From assembly GCF_042679605.1 (NCBI RefSeq), contig NZ_JBHTMU010000005.1, positions 81,918 to 145,917 on the forward strand: DNA of 64,000 nt, read 5' to 3'. Of this stretch, positions 35,427 to 42,827 are shown one piece after another (position 1 is the first letter of the stretch; each line of letters opens with the position of its first letter). The translations under genes were made by a program, and so were the position numbers. This DNA comes from Litorisediminicola beolgyonensis. Its GTDB lineage: Bacteria; Pseudomonadota; Alphaproteobacteria; Rhodobacterales; Rhodobacteraceae. The notes under the pieces are model-generated. The model saw nothing but the letters and a program-made list of their open reading frames with translations. It had not been told where the DNA came from and did not search any database.

Positions 35427-36500
35427 TCAGCCGCGCAGGATGCGGTTCACGTGGCCCATCTTGCGCCCGTCCCGCGTCTCGGCCTTGCCGTAGAGATGCA
35501 GCGCAGTGTCCGCTTGGCGGACAAGGTCCGGGACCCGCTCCATGTCGTCTCCGATCAGGTTCTCCATCACCACGTCGGCGTGGCGGCGGCCATCTCCGAG
35601 CGGCCATCCCGCGACCGCGCGGATATGCTGTTCGAACTGGTCGACGGCGCAGCCCTGCTGGGTCCAGTGGCCGGAATTATGCACACGCGGCGCGATCTCG
35701 TTCACCACGAGACCGTCCCTGGTGACGAAAAGCTCGACGCCCATCACGCCGACATAGTCGAGCGCGGAGAGGATCTTCGCGGCCAGGAGCACGGCGTCCT
35801 GCGTGAGTTTCGCGGGCAGGCGGGCCGGAACCGTCGTGGTGCGCAGAATCCCGTCGCGATGCACGTTCTCGCCGGGATCGAAGCAGACCGTCTCGCCGCC
35901 CACGCCGCGGGCCGCGATCACGGAAACCTCGGAGGAGAACTCGACGAAACCTTCCAGAACCGCGGGCGCGCCCTTCATCTCGGCCAGCGCGGCCGAGGCG
36001 TCCTCGGGTCCGGAGAGCCGCGCCTGTCCCTTGCCGTCATAGCCGAAGCGGCGGGTCTTGAGGATCGCCGGTGTGCCGATCGTCGCCATCGCGGCTTCGA
36101 GCGCGGCGGCGTCGGGAATATCCGCGTAAGGCGCGGTTCTGAGGCCGAGCGCCGAGAGGAAGTCCTTCTCGGTCAGGCGGTCCTGGCTGATCCGGAGCGC
36201 CTCGCGCCCCGGGCGGACCGGGCGGGCGGCTTCGAGCAGATCGAGCGCGTCGGTCGGAATGTTCTCGAACTCATAGGTGACGACATCGACGCTGGCGGCA
36301 AAGGCCTTGAGCGCGTCCGCGGCGTCATAGGGCGCGGCGGTCAGGCGATGGGCGACCTGGGCGGCGGGAGCGTCGCTTGCGGGATCGAAGATATGGGATT
36401 TGAACCCGAGCCGCGACGCCGCGACCGAAAGCATCCGGCCAAGCTGGCCGCCGCCGATGATACCGATCGTGCTGCCGATGGGGAGGGGCTGAACGCTCAT
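35427..36500 (-). CDS. purK: N5-carboxyaminoimidazole ribonucleotide synthase
   Basis: A 357-residue ATP-grasp enzyme that carboxylates AIR with bicarbonate to N5-CAIR in purine synthesis. It has the N-terminal IGIIGGGQLGRMLSVAA nucleotide-like loop, TRRFGYDGKGQ, EGFVEFSSEVSVI and NEIAPRVHNSGHWT, all characteristic of PurK. It lies 33 bases downstream of purE; a run of nine C (G on the plus strand) falls in the gap. Confidence 0.96.
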   Translation of the reverse strand: MSVQPLPIGSTIGIIGGGQLGRMLSVAASRLGFKSHIFDPASDAPAAQVAHRLTAAPYDAADALKAFAASVDVVTYEFENIPTDALDLLEAARPVRPGREALRISQDRLTEKDFLSALGLRTAPYADIPDAAALEAAMATIGTPAILKTRRFGYDGKGQARLSGPEDASAALAEMKGAPAVLEGFVEFSSEVSVIAARGVGGETVCFDPGENVHRDGILRTTTVPARLPAKLTQDAVLLAAKILSALDYVGVMGVELFVTRDGLVVNEIAPRVHNSGHWTQQGCAVDQFEQHIRAVAGWPLGDGRRHADVVMENLIGDDMERVPDLVRQADTALHLYGKAETRDGRKMGHVNRILRG

Positions 36501-36533
36501 GTCGGGGCTCCGGGCTTGCGAGGGGGGGGGCGC

Positions 36534-37028
36534 TCAGTCGCGCAGGGGCTCTTCGGGGATCGAGGCGGAGAGCGCGGCGCGCCACGCGTCGAGACGCTCG
36601 GCCAGGGCCGGGTCCGACACGGCCAGGATGCCCGCGGCCATCAGGCCCGCATTGGCCGCACCGGCGGCACCGATGGCCATGGTCGCGACCGGAAAGCCGC
36701 GCGGCATCTGCACGATGGAATAGAGACTGTCGACTCCCGAGAGCGCCTTGGTCTGGACCGGGACACCGACGACCGGCACCCGGGTCTTCGACGCCATCAT
36801 GCCCGGCAGATGCGCCGCGCCGCCGGCCCCGGCGATGATCACCTTGAGCCCGCGTCCTGCGGCGGTCTTGCCGTAGTCCCAAAGCCGGTCGGGCGTGCGA
36901 TGCGCCGAGACGATGCGCGTCTCGTAGGAAATGCCGAGCTCGTCCAGGATGGTCGCGGCTTCCTGCAGGGTCGGCCAGTCGGACTGGCTGCCCATGATGA
37001 TGCCCACTTGCGGGGACTCTTCGGCCAT
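36534..37028 (-). CDS. purE: N5-carboxyaminoimidazole ribonucleotide mutase
   Basis: A 164-residue class I PurE, moving the carboxyl group of N5-CAIR to C4. Motifs include VGIIMGSQSDWPTLQEA, SAHRTPDRLWDY with the catalytic histidine, and AGAGGAAHLPGMMAS. The partner of the adjacent purK; the two make one operon. The ATG follows AAGGAG. Confidence 0.97.
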   Translation of the reverse strand: MAEESPQVGIIMGSQSDWPTLQEAATILDELGISYETRIVSAHRTPDRLWDYGKTAAGRGLKVIIAGAGGAAHLPGMMASKTRVPVVGVPVQTKALSGVDSLYSIVQMPRGFPVATMAIGAAGAANAGLMAAGILAVSDPALAERLDAWRAALSASIPEEPLRD

Positions 37029-37105
37029 CGCGCGCTCCTTCAGGTTCTGGAGGCCGGGTTATAGCGGGCGCGGCGGCTTTCGCAACGGCAGGCAGTGCCC
37101 GGATA

Positions 37106-37348
37106 TCAGGCGATGATGTCGGGGAGGAGTCGGTCTTCGATCAGCGAGATCCGATCCTTGAGCTGCAGCTTCTTCTTCTTGAGGCGTTGCAGCGTCAGCT
37201 GGTCGAAGGTGCCGGTGGCCTGAAGCGCGCGGATCGCCTCGTCAAGATCGCGGTGTTCGCGGCGGAACACCTCGAGCTCGACGCGGAGAACCTCGTCGGT
37301 CTTCATGGCGATTTCGCGGGGCACATTCATGGCGGTCGCATCTTCCAT
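37106..37348 (-). CDS. DUF465 (YdcH-like) small coiled-coil protein
   Basis: An 80-residue protein whose C-terminal half LEVFRREHRDLDEAIRAL and LTLQRLKKKKLQLKDRIS is the DUF465 pattern: a helical hairpin with a lysine-rich turn. Role unknown. I chose the ATG at 37348, which has a GAGG about 10 bases upstream; ATGs at 37396, 37330 and 37306 are also in frame. It precedes purE on the same strand with 77 bases between. Confidence 0.85.
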   Translation of the reverse strand: MEDATAMNVPREIAMKTDEVLRVELEVFRREHRDLDEAIRALQATGTFDQLTLQRLKKKKLQLKDRISLIEDRLLPDIIA

Positions 37349-37419
37349 TGTGGCGGCCTCGGGAGAACAGGATAGCGATTCTCGCCGCGCGGGCAAAGCT
37401 TTGTGTTCCCGGCTCGTCT

Positions 37420-37448
37420 CTTGCGGGATCGCGGCATCGACCCCATAT
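37420..37448 (+). promoter_or_regulatory. RpoH-type heat-shock promoter of hsp20
   Basis: CTTGCG at 37420-37425 (preceded by CGTCT) and CCCCATAT at 37441-37448 match the sigma-32 pattern CTTGAA ... CCCCATnT, with 15 bases between. The site is 60-90 bases before the hsp20 start. An RpoH-family sigma factor is encoded in this same window. Confidence 0.78.
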
Positions 37449-37510
37449 TCGTCTCAACGGGTCGCCGACAGGGGCCCAGACTGACGGTCGCTTACACAAA
37501 GGATGCGTCT

Positions 37511-37921
37511 ATGACCAAGATGAGCCTGGGGTCTTACCCTCACATGCTCGGCTTCGAACAGCTCGAACGCCTTCTTGAGCGGACGGCGAAATCCGCAGAG
37601 GGCTATCCGCCCTTCAACATCGAACAGACCTCCGACAGGTCCTACCGGATCACGCTTGCCGTGGCAGGGTTCGCCGAGGGCGACCTCTCGATCACCGTCG
37701 AGGATCGCCAGCTCGTGATCCGCGGGCGGCAGCGCGAAGAGGCCGAGGCGCGGGTGTTCCTGCACCGGGGCATCGCCGCGCGCCAGTTCCAGCGGAGTTT
37801 CGTTCTGGCCGATGGCGTCGAGGTCGGTGACGCGGTGCTCGAAAACGGGCTGCTGCATGTCGACCTGACGGTCGCCGAGCCGGAGACCGTCGTTCAGACC
37901 ATACAGATCAGGAAGGGGTAA
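37511..37921 (+). CDS. Small heat-shock protein Hsp20
   Basis: A 136-residue alpha-crystallin-type chaperone. The core runs from about residue 36 (YPPFNIEQTSDRSYRITLA) and includes AGFAEGDLSITVEDRQLVI and the A-x-x-x-n-G-v-L motif as AVLENGLLHVDL. The N-terminal YPHMLGFEQLERLLE resembles IbpA-like proteins. It holds unfolding proteins for refolding. The RpoH-type promoter upstream and the DUF1150 gene 5 bases downstream make a heat-shock operon. Confidence 0.95.
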   Translation: MTKMSLGSYPHMLGFEQLERLLERTAKSAEGYPPFNIEQTSDRSYRITLAVAGFAEGDLSITVEDRQLVIRGRQREEAEARVFLHRGIAARQFQRSFVLADGVEVGDAVLENGLLHVDLTVAEPETVVQTIQIRKG

Positions 37922-37926
37922 GGCTG

Positions 37927-38154
37927 ATGCATACGAAATACGATTTCTCGCAGCTCGACGAGGGCCGGGTGGTCTATGTCCGTCCCGTCTCGGTCGCCGA
38001 CCTTCCCGAGGACGTCAAGGAGCAGGCGATGGGGCAGGACACGCTTTATGCGGTCCATCGCGCCGACGGCGAGCGGCTGGCTCTGGTCAAGGACCGGAAG
38101 CTCGCCTTCGTCCTCGCCCGCCAGAACGACCTTGCGCCGGTGACCGTCCACTGA
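37927..38154 (+). CDS. DUF1150 protein
   Basis: A 75-residue protein with RVVYVRPVSVADLPEDV and the C-terminal KLAFVLARQNDLAPVTVH characteristic of DUF1150. Family members are small alphaproteobacterial proteins commonly encoded directly after hsp20, as here with only 5 bases between. The function is unknown; co-transcription with hsp20 suggests a stress role. Confidence 0.9.
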   Translation: MHTKYDFSQLDEGRVVYVRPVSVADLPEDVKEQAMGQDTLYAVHRADGERLALVKDRKLAFVLARQNDLAPVTVH

Positions 38155-38158
38155 GATT

Positions 38159-38191
38159 GCCCGGCTGGGAGGTCATGGCTCGCAGCCGGGC
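38159..38191 (+). terminator. Hairpin after hsp20-DUF1150
   Basis: Perfect 9-bp arms GCCCGGCTG / CAGCCGGGC with a 15-base loop begin 4 bases after the DUF1150 stop, followed by CTCACTTTAATT, a weak T-containing tail. A probable terminator. Confidence 0.6.
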
Positions 38192-38280
38192 CTCACTTTA
38201 ATTGACGTCTCTGACCGACAGGTGAGAAGGCATCCGGCGTAGTTCGCCAGCGATCGCCTATCCGACTTTTGCACGAAACC

Positions 38281-38307
38281 GCGTCCCTCGCATGGAGCGA
38301 GAGACGC
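38281..38307 (-). terminator. Hairpin after the secreted GDSL hydrolase gene
   Basis: On the minus strand GCGTCTCTCGC pairs with GCGAGGGACGC (one U-G wobble) around a 5-base loop, 8 bases after the stop codon, and runs into GGTTTCG. A plausible terminator for the hydrolase gene. Confidence 0.6.
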
Positions 38308-38314
38308 GCCCGGA

Positions 38315-39838
38315 TCAAATGAAGTTCCACAGCTCCGCTTGCTCGAGCAGCGCCGTCTGATCCCCGTTCAGGGACAGATCCGGCGTTTCATCCCGTCCCA
38401 CGAAGACATAGCGCTCGATGCTCGAGACGTTCAGGCCGAGATCGTCGAAGACCGCCGAGCCGTCGCCCCAAAAGAACCGGTCCAGATCGGCGAGCGCCTT
38501 CGTGGTGGCGGTCAGGCGCAGAACCAGCGTGTCGAAGCCACGCCCGCCGTTCAGGATGTCGGTGTCGTTGCTGTCGCGGCCGAAGAGTTCTTCTTCCGTG
38601 AAGATGAAGAGATCGTTGCCGCTGCCGCCGAAGACGCGGTTCGACCCGTTCCCGTCGATCAGGATGTCGTTCCCCCCGCCGCCGCGCAGCGTGTCGTTGC
38701 CGTCATTACCCGCCAGCAGGTCGCTGTCGCGATTGCCGTCGATCAGGTCGTTCCCCTTGCCGCCTCCGATCAGGTCGGAGCCGCGCTCACCCGCGACCGT
38801 GTCATTCCCGTAGCCCGCAAGCACGACATCGTCGCCGCCCCTGAGGAGCAGATCGTCATCTCCGCCCAGTGCGAAGACGAACTCGGCATCGTTGCCATAG
38901 GTCTCGACATCGGCGCCGTCGCTGCCCTTGGTCAGGCCGTGGGTCAGGGTTTCCGCCTCGAAGATCGCGAGGATGTCGTGGAATTCCTCGGTCGGGTGCA
39001 CCTCGTCCCAGAACATGAACTGCTCTTCGGGCGTGGTGAAATAGTCGAGCGTCGGGACGGGAAGCCCGCCCGATCCGGAAAAGGCATAATCCTCGGAGTT
39101 GCGGAAGCCGAAGCCGGTCGCGTCGGCCGCGACCTCGTCACCCAGAAGACCGAACTCGATCACGCGCACGCTCTCGGCGAAGCTGTCGGCGATCGACAGG
39201 ATGCCGCTGTTGAAAAACGCCGAGACCTGATCGCCGACGGCGTCCGCCTCGGCGCCCTGCATCGAGACGGTCGGGAAGAAGCTGCCGCCGGGCAGGGTGT
39301 AGAGAAGGACCTCGCCGACCCCGGCCGCGAGAAGCGTCGCGGTCGCGGCGGCGATCCCGTCCAGCGCCGCGGTGATCTTCGCAAGCGCGCCCTCGGGCGT
39401 GTAGCCGTCGAGCGGGATGTTCAGGTCATTGGCGCCGATCAGAAGCGCCACGGCGAGATCCGAGCGATCCGTTCCTGCGGTCGCCTCGAGCAGGCGCTGG
39501 GTCTGTCCGGAGAGATCGATCACCGTGGCCAGCGCGTCCTGCTGATCGGCGCTGAGCGTGCCCGACAGCGTGTCGAGCAGCGCGTTGTCGCCGAGATAAT
39601 CCTGCAGCGTCCGGTCGTCACCAGCCTTGGCGCCGCCGACAGCGAAGTTCAGATCGCCCGACAGGCCGAGAAGATCCGAGAGCGTCTCGGCATGCGTGTC
39701 GCCATTGGTCGCGGCCTTGTCATAGGGCGGTGAGAGCGGCAGCCCGAAGCCGAAGAGGCGCTCGGTCAGCGCGTAGAGATTGCCGTCGTCGGTGAGGCTG
39801 TCGCCGAGATAGGCGATCCGCGTGAAATCATATGTCAT
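38315..39838 (-). CDS. Secreted SGNH/GDSL hydrolase with RTX calcium-binding repeats
   Basis: A 507-residue protein, about 300 residues of SGNH hydrolase then RTX repeats. The catalytic Ser14 is in YLGDSLTDDGN; the block III asparagine is in LLIGANDLNIPL; the block V Asp and His are in WDEVHPTEEFH. From about residue 320 the nonapeptide repeats appear (GGDDDLLLRGGDD, YGNDTVAGERGSD, GNDTLRGGGGND, GSGNDLFIF). There is no N-terminal signal, which with RTX repeats indicates type I secretion; no transporter genes are adjacent. Likely a lipase or esterase. The ATG at 39838 has GGGAGGA upstream; the ATGs at 39862 and 39859 do not. Confidence 0.9.
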   Translation of the reverse strand: MTYDFTRIAYLGDSLTDDGNLYALTERLFGFGLPLSPPYDKAATNGDTHAETLSDLLGLSGDLNFAVGGAKAGDDRTLQDYLGDNALLDTLSGTLSADQQDALATVIDLSGQTQRLLEATAGTDRSDLAVALLIGANDLNIPLDGYTPEGALAKITAALDGIAAATATLLAAGVGEVLLYTLPGGSFFPTVSMQGAEADAVGDQVSAFFNSGILSIADSFAESVRVIEFGLLGDEVAADATGFGFRNSEDYAFSGSGGLPVPTLDYFTTPEEQFMFWDEVHPTEEFHDILAIFEAETLTHGLTKGSDGADVETYGNDAEFVFALGGDDDLLLRGGDDVVLAGYGNDTVAGERGSDLIGGGKGNDLIDGNRDSDLLAGNDGNDTLRGGGGNDILIDGNGSNRVFGGSGNDLFIFTEEELFGRDSNDTDILNGGRGFDTLVLRLTATTKALADLDRFFWGDGSAVFDDLGLNVSSIERYVFVGRDETPDLSLNGDQTALLEQAELWNFI

Positions 39839-39886
39839 GAAGGTCCTCCCAGAATGCATCAAATAGGCAGCGACTATTCGTTTCAG

Positions 39887-39916
39887 TCAAGTCTACTGTC
39901 CTCAAGTCTACTGTCC
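39887..39916. repeat. Two tandem copies of a 15-bp unit
   Basis: TCAAGTCTACTGTCC occurs twice in immediate succession (39887-39901 and 39902-39916) in the divergent region upstream of the GDSL hydrolase. It could be a regulatory direct repeat or a slippage product. Confidence 0.85.
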
Positions 39917-40047
39917 CGAAGCGCAGCCGTGCGTTGAAGACCATGTTGCACGAAACGGTCAGTTCGGAAAAATTCATGTCGCCACCTCCAAAATGACACG
40001 CGGCGCCGTCTTAGTGTCGCTGATCCGAGAATTTCACGAGTTTATTC

Positions 40048-41211
40048 ATGACCGCGACTTCGCCCAGCCGGAACGATTTTCTCCAGCCATCTTCGCGACC
40101 CGCCGGATCGATTTCCATTCTGGACCGCCCGCTTGAGCTTTCCGTGATCGTTCCGACATTCAATGAGGCCGCGAATGTCGATCCCCTGATCGAGGCGCTG
40201 TCGGCTGCCTTGCGGGGCCGTGTGTTCGAGGTGATCTTCGTCGACGACGACAGCGGGGACGGAACTGCGGATCGTGTGCGGGAACGTGCGAGCGTTGACC
40301 CGCGGATTCGGTGTTTGCATCGGAGTGGGCGGCGCGGATTGTCCTCGGCCTGCATCGAGGGGATCATGGCGTCAGCGGCACCGTGCGTTGCCGTGATCGA
40401 CGGCGATCTCCAGCATGACGAAACGCTGCTTCCCAAGATGCTCGATCTTCTGGATACAACGGATGCGGATATCGTGGTGGGGTCGCGGTATGTTGATGGA
40501 GGCGGCGTCGGCAACTGGACCGCCGACCGGGTGAAAAAATCGCAGTTTGCGGGCGCTCTCGCCAAGCGACTGACCGGGGTCGAGCTGTCCGATCCGATGA
40601 GCGGGTTTTTCATGGTCCGCTCTGAAACGTTTCGGCGCGCGGTGCCTCATCTCTCGGCGGTCGGTTTCAAGATCTTGCTCGATCTCTTCACATCGTCGCC
40701 CGAAACGCTCAGGTTTCGCGAACTGCCTTACACGTTTCGAAGTCGCGAACGCGGCGAGAGCAAGCTCGACAACAAGGTGCTGCTCGAATTTCTGGAGCTC
40801 CTGATCGAGAAATCAATCGGTCGGTGGATCCCGGCAAAGTTCATTATGTTCGCTCTCGTCGGCGGCTCCGGCGTAGTCGTCCATTTCCTCGTTCTGTCTC
40901 TTCTTCTCGGAGCTTGGGGCGTAGCGTTTTCGAGCGCGCATGTGGTCGCAACATGCGTCGCGATGACGTGGAACTACGCGATCAACAATGTCTTCACCCA
41001 TCACGACAAGCAGTTGCGCGGTGCGCAGTGGCTTCGCGGCTGGCTGACATTCGCGCTGGCCTCGAGTATCGGCGCGATCACCAATGTCGGCGTGGCCACC
41101 TATCTTTTCGAGCAGCAGGGAACCGTGTGGTATGCCTCTGCGCTGGCGGGCATCGCGATGGGCGTTGTCTGGAACTACGCGATTACCTCCGTCTACACAT
41201 GGCGGAGGTGA
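40048..41211 (+). CDS. Polyprenol-phosphate glycosyltransferase (GT2) fused to GtrA-like membrane domain
   Basis: A 387-residue fusion. Residues about 30-235 are a DPM1-like GT2 domain: LSVIVPTFNEAANV, VDDDSGDG (66-71 region) and DGDLQHDE (118-125) for sugar nucleotide and metal, and DPMSGFFM. From about 255 a GtrA domain follows with four membrane spans, starting KFIMFALVGGSGVVVHF and containing WNYAINNVFTH. This type makes polyprenyl-phosphate sugars and may flip them. The sequence is less GC-rich than the flanks. It overlaps the next gene (TGATG). Confidence 0.92.
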   Translation: MTATSPSRNDFLQPSSRPAGSISILDRPLELSVIVPTFNEAANVDPLIEALSAALRGRVFEVIFVDDDSGDGTADRVRERASVDPRIRCLHRSGRRGLSSACIEGIMASAAPCVAVIDGDLQHDETLLPKMLDLLDTTDADIVVGSRYVDGGGVGNWTADRVKKSQFAGALAKRLTGVELSDPMSGFFMVRSETFRRAVPHLSAVGFKILLDLFTSSPETLRFRELPYTFRSRERGESKLDNKVLLEFLELLIEKSIGRWIPAKFIMFALVGGSGVVVHFLVLSLLLGAWGVAFSSAHVVATCVAMTWNYAINNVFTHHDKQLRGAQWLRGWLTFALASSIGAITNVGVATYLFEQQGTVWYASALAGIAMGVVWNYAITSVYTWRR

Positions 41212-42734
41212 TGGTGCGACCGATCGAGACGCCGTGGCCGGCTGCACTCTACCGGCCCGGCCTCTGGATCGCTTTGATCGTGGCGCTTGTGGCGGTCACC
41301 CAAGGGCCGACATATTTCGACGAAACCCTCGACTACGATGAGCAGACCTTCATCTTGATGGCGGCGTCCGTTCTGGACGGGCATCTGCCGTACACTCAGT
41401 TGATCGACAACAAGCCGCCCGGGCTTTTTATTGTCCTGGCTGGTGCAATGGCGCTCTTGGGCGAGAGCTGGCTGGCCGTCCGGGCATTTGGCGATCTGTG
41501 CTTGGTCGTCCTGTTGATCTTGGTCTTTCAATATTCAAAGCGGTTCGCATCGGTGCCCGCCGCTGGATTGGCTTCATCGGTCTTGGCGTTGACCACGGCC
41601 GATTTCATGTGGGCCCACACCAGTTCCGAAATCCTCGCGATGGTTCCGCTTCTCGGAGCGTTCATGCTGATCGACCGCGACGAGCTGACGTTTCGGCGCA
41701 TGGCGCTTGCCGGTGTTCTCGTGGCTGCCGCCGTTCTCATCCGGACAAATCTCGCAATCGTTGCGGTGCTCCTCGGCGTCTGGCTTCTCTTTCGGGTCGT
41801 GCGAACCGGGAAAGGGCTGGCTGGCGTGTTCGGGTATGGCCTCGGGGGGCTGTCGGTTCTGGCTCTGCTCTTGGCTGCATATGCAAGCGCAGGCGCGCTG
41901 CCTAATCTGTGGGTTGCAGCGGTCGAAGTGCCGCTCTCGTATTCCGCCAATCAGAGCTCTTCATCGGGTGTCGCCTATCGCTTCCTTCTGAAGCTTGGTT
42001 TTCTGATTTTTGTCGAGAAACCTTGGCTCTGGGTTCCCTATGTCGCTCTGGTTGCACTGGGTATCGCCCGTTCCAAGAGAGCGGGTGGCCGGACTGTTCA
42101 CGTCCTGTTTCTATGGGCAGCAATCACCTTCGTTGCTCTATCGATCTTAAAATCTGGCACCCTCTACGGCCATCACATGACCCAGCTGCTGCCGCTGCTG
42201 ACGGTGGCGTCTGCGAGAGGGCTGGACCACGTTCCGCTCAGAACCGCGTCGGCAAAATTTTTGACGTTGCCAATTGCACTTGGGATGATCGCAAGTGTCG
42301 GTCTCAGCCTGATCTCCACCACAAACTCCGTCAGATCGGGCAAGCCTTTGGTCGGACATGGCGATGTCGCGAACATCGCTGCGATCATCCAAGGGGACAT
42401 TGAACAGGGTGACACGATCTGGGCCATTCGCGCGCATATTCTGCACCATGTACTGAACGTACCTCCGATTTATCCGGTGATGGTTCATCCCGAAAACATC
42501 GTTCGGGATGAAATTCGCCGACCAATTGCCGAGGCCGGCTTTCTTCCCGACGATGCGTTTCAACGCGTCGTCGACTCGAGGCCGCAGTTCATTATCTTCG
42601 ACTCCGAAGAGCTGACTTTGTATCCGTATTCGTCTGACATGCCCGAGCTCGAGGGCATCCTCGCGCAAGACTACGAGGTCGCATATGAAAGCGACGCTTT
42701 CATCCTGCTGCGATACGTAGGGAACCGGGAGTAG
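41211..42734 (+). CDS. GT39/ArnT-like integral membrane glycosyltransferase
   Basis: A 507-residue membrane protein with about eleven hydrophobic spans. The first periplasmic loop has TLDYDEQTFILMAA with the acidic DYDE position used by GT-C enzymes, then TQLIDNKPPGLFIV, a PMT/ArnT hallmark. The C-terminal part (from about 400) is a soluble domain. It would use the polyprenyl-phosphate sugar from the preceding enzyme to modify lipid A, protein or polysaccharide on the outer face. I chose the ATG at 41211, overlapping the upstream stop; an in-frame ATG at 41199 is possible. Composition is AT-richer than the neighbours. Confidence 0.85.
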   Translation: MVRPIETPWPAALYRPGLWIALIVALVAVTQGPTYFDETLDYDEQTFILMAASVLDGHLPYTQLIDNKPPGLFIVLAGAMALLGESWLAVRAFGDLCLVVLLILVFQYSKRFASVPAAGLASSVLALTTADFMWAHTSSEILAMVPLLGAFMLIDRDELTFRRMALAGVLVAAAVLIRTNLAIVAVLLGVWLLFRVVRTGKGLAGVFGYGLGGLSVLALLLAAYASAGALPNLWVAAVEVPLSYSANQSSSSGVAYRFLLKLGFLIFVEKPWLWVPYVALVALGIARSKRAGGRTVHVLFLWAAITFVALSILKSGTLYGHHMTQLLPLLTVASARGLDHVPLRTASAKFLTLPIALGMIASVGLSLISTTNSVRSGKPLVGHGDVANIAAIIQGDIEQGDTIWAIRAHILHHVLNVPPIYPVMVHPENIVRDEIRRPIAEAGFLPDDAFQRVVDSRPQFIIFDSEELTLYPYSSDMPELEGILAQDYEVAYESDAFILLRYVGNRE

Positions 42735-42782
42735 CTCTGCTCCCGTTCTTTGGCGCGAATGTCGCCCGACCTACTAAAAGCA

Positions 42783-42808
42783 GAAAGGGGCCCGTGAAGG
42801 CCCCTTTC
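42783..42808. terminator. Bidirectional terminator between GT39-like gene and sat/cysC
   Basis: Perfect 10-bp arms GAAAGGGGCC / GGCCCCTTTC with a 6-base loop lie between convergent stops. On the minus strand they run into TGCTTTTAG, giving a T run for the sat/cysC transcript. Confidence 0.8.
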
Positions 42809-42827
42809 TCCAACGCGTCAGTTCGGC

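Noticed and set aside
38600..38880. Short repeats in the DNA of the hydrolase gene as a possible tandem-repeat array
   Set aside because: They are the codons of RTX nonapeptide repeats and fully explained by the protein.
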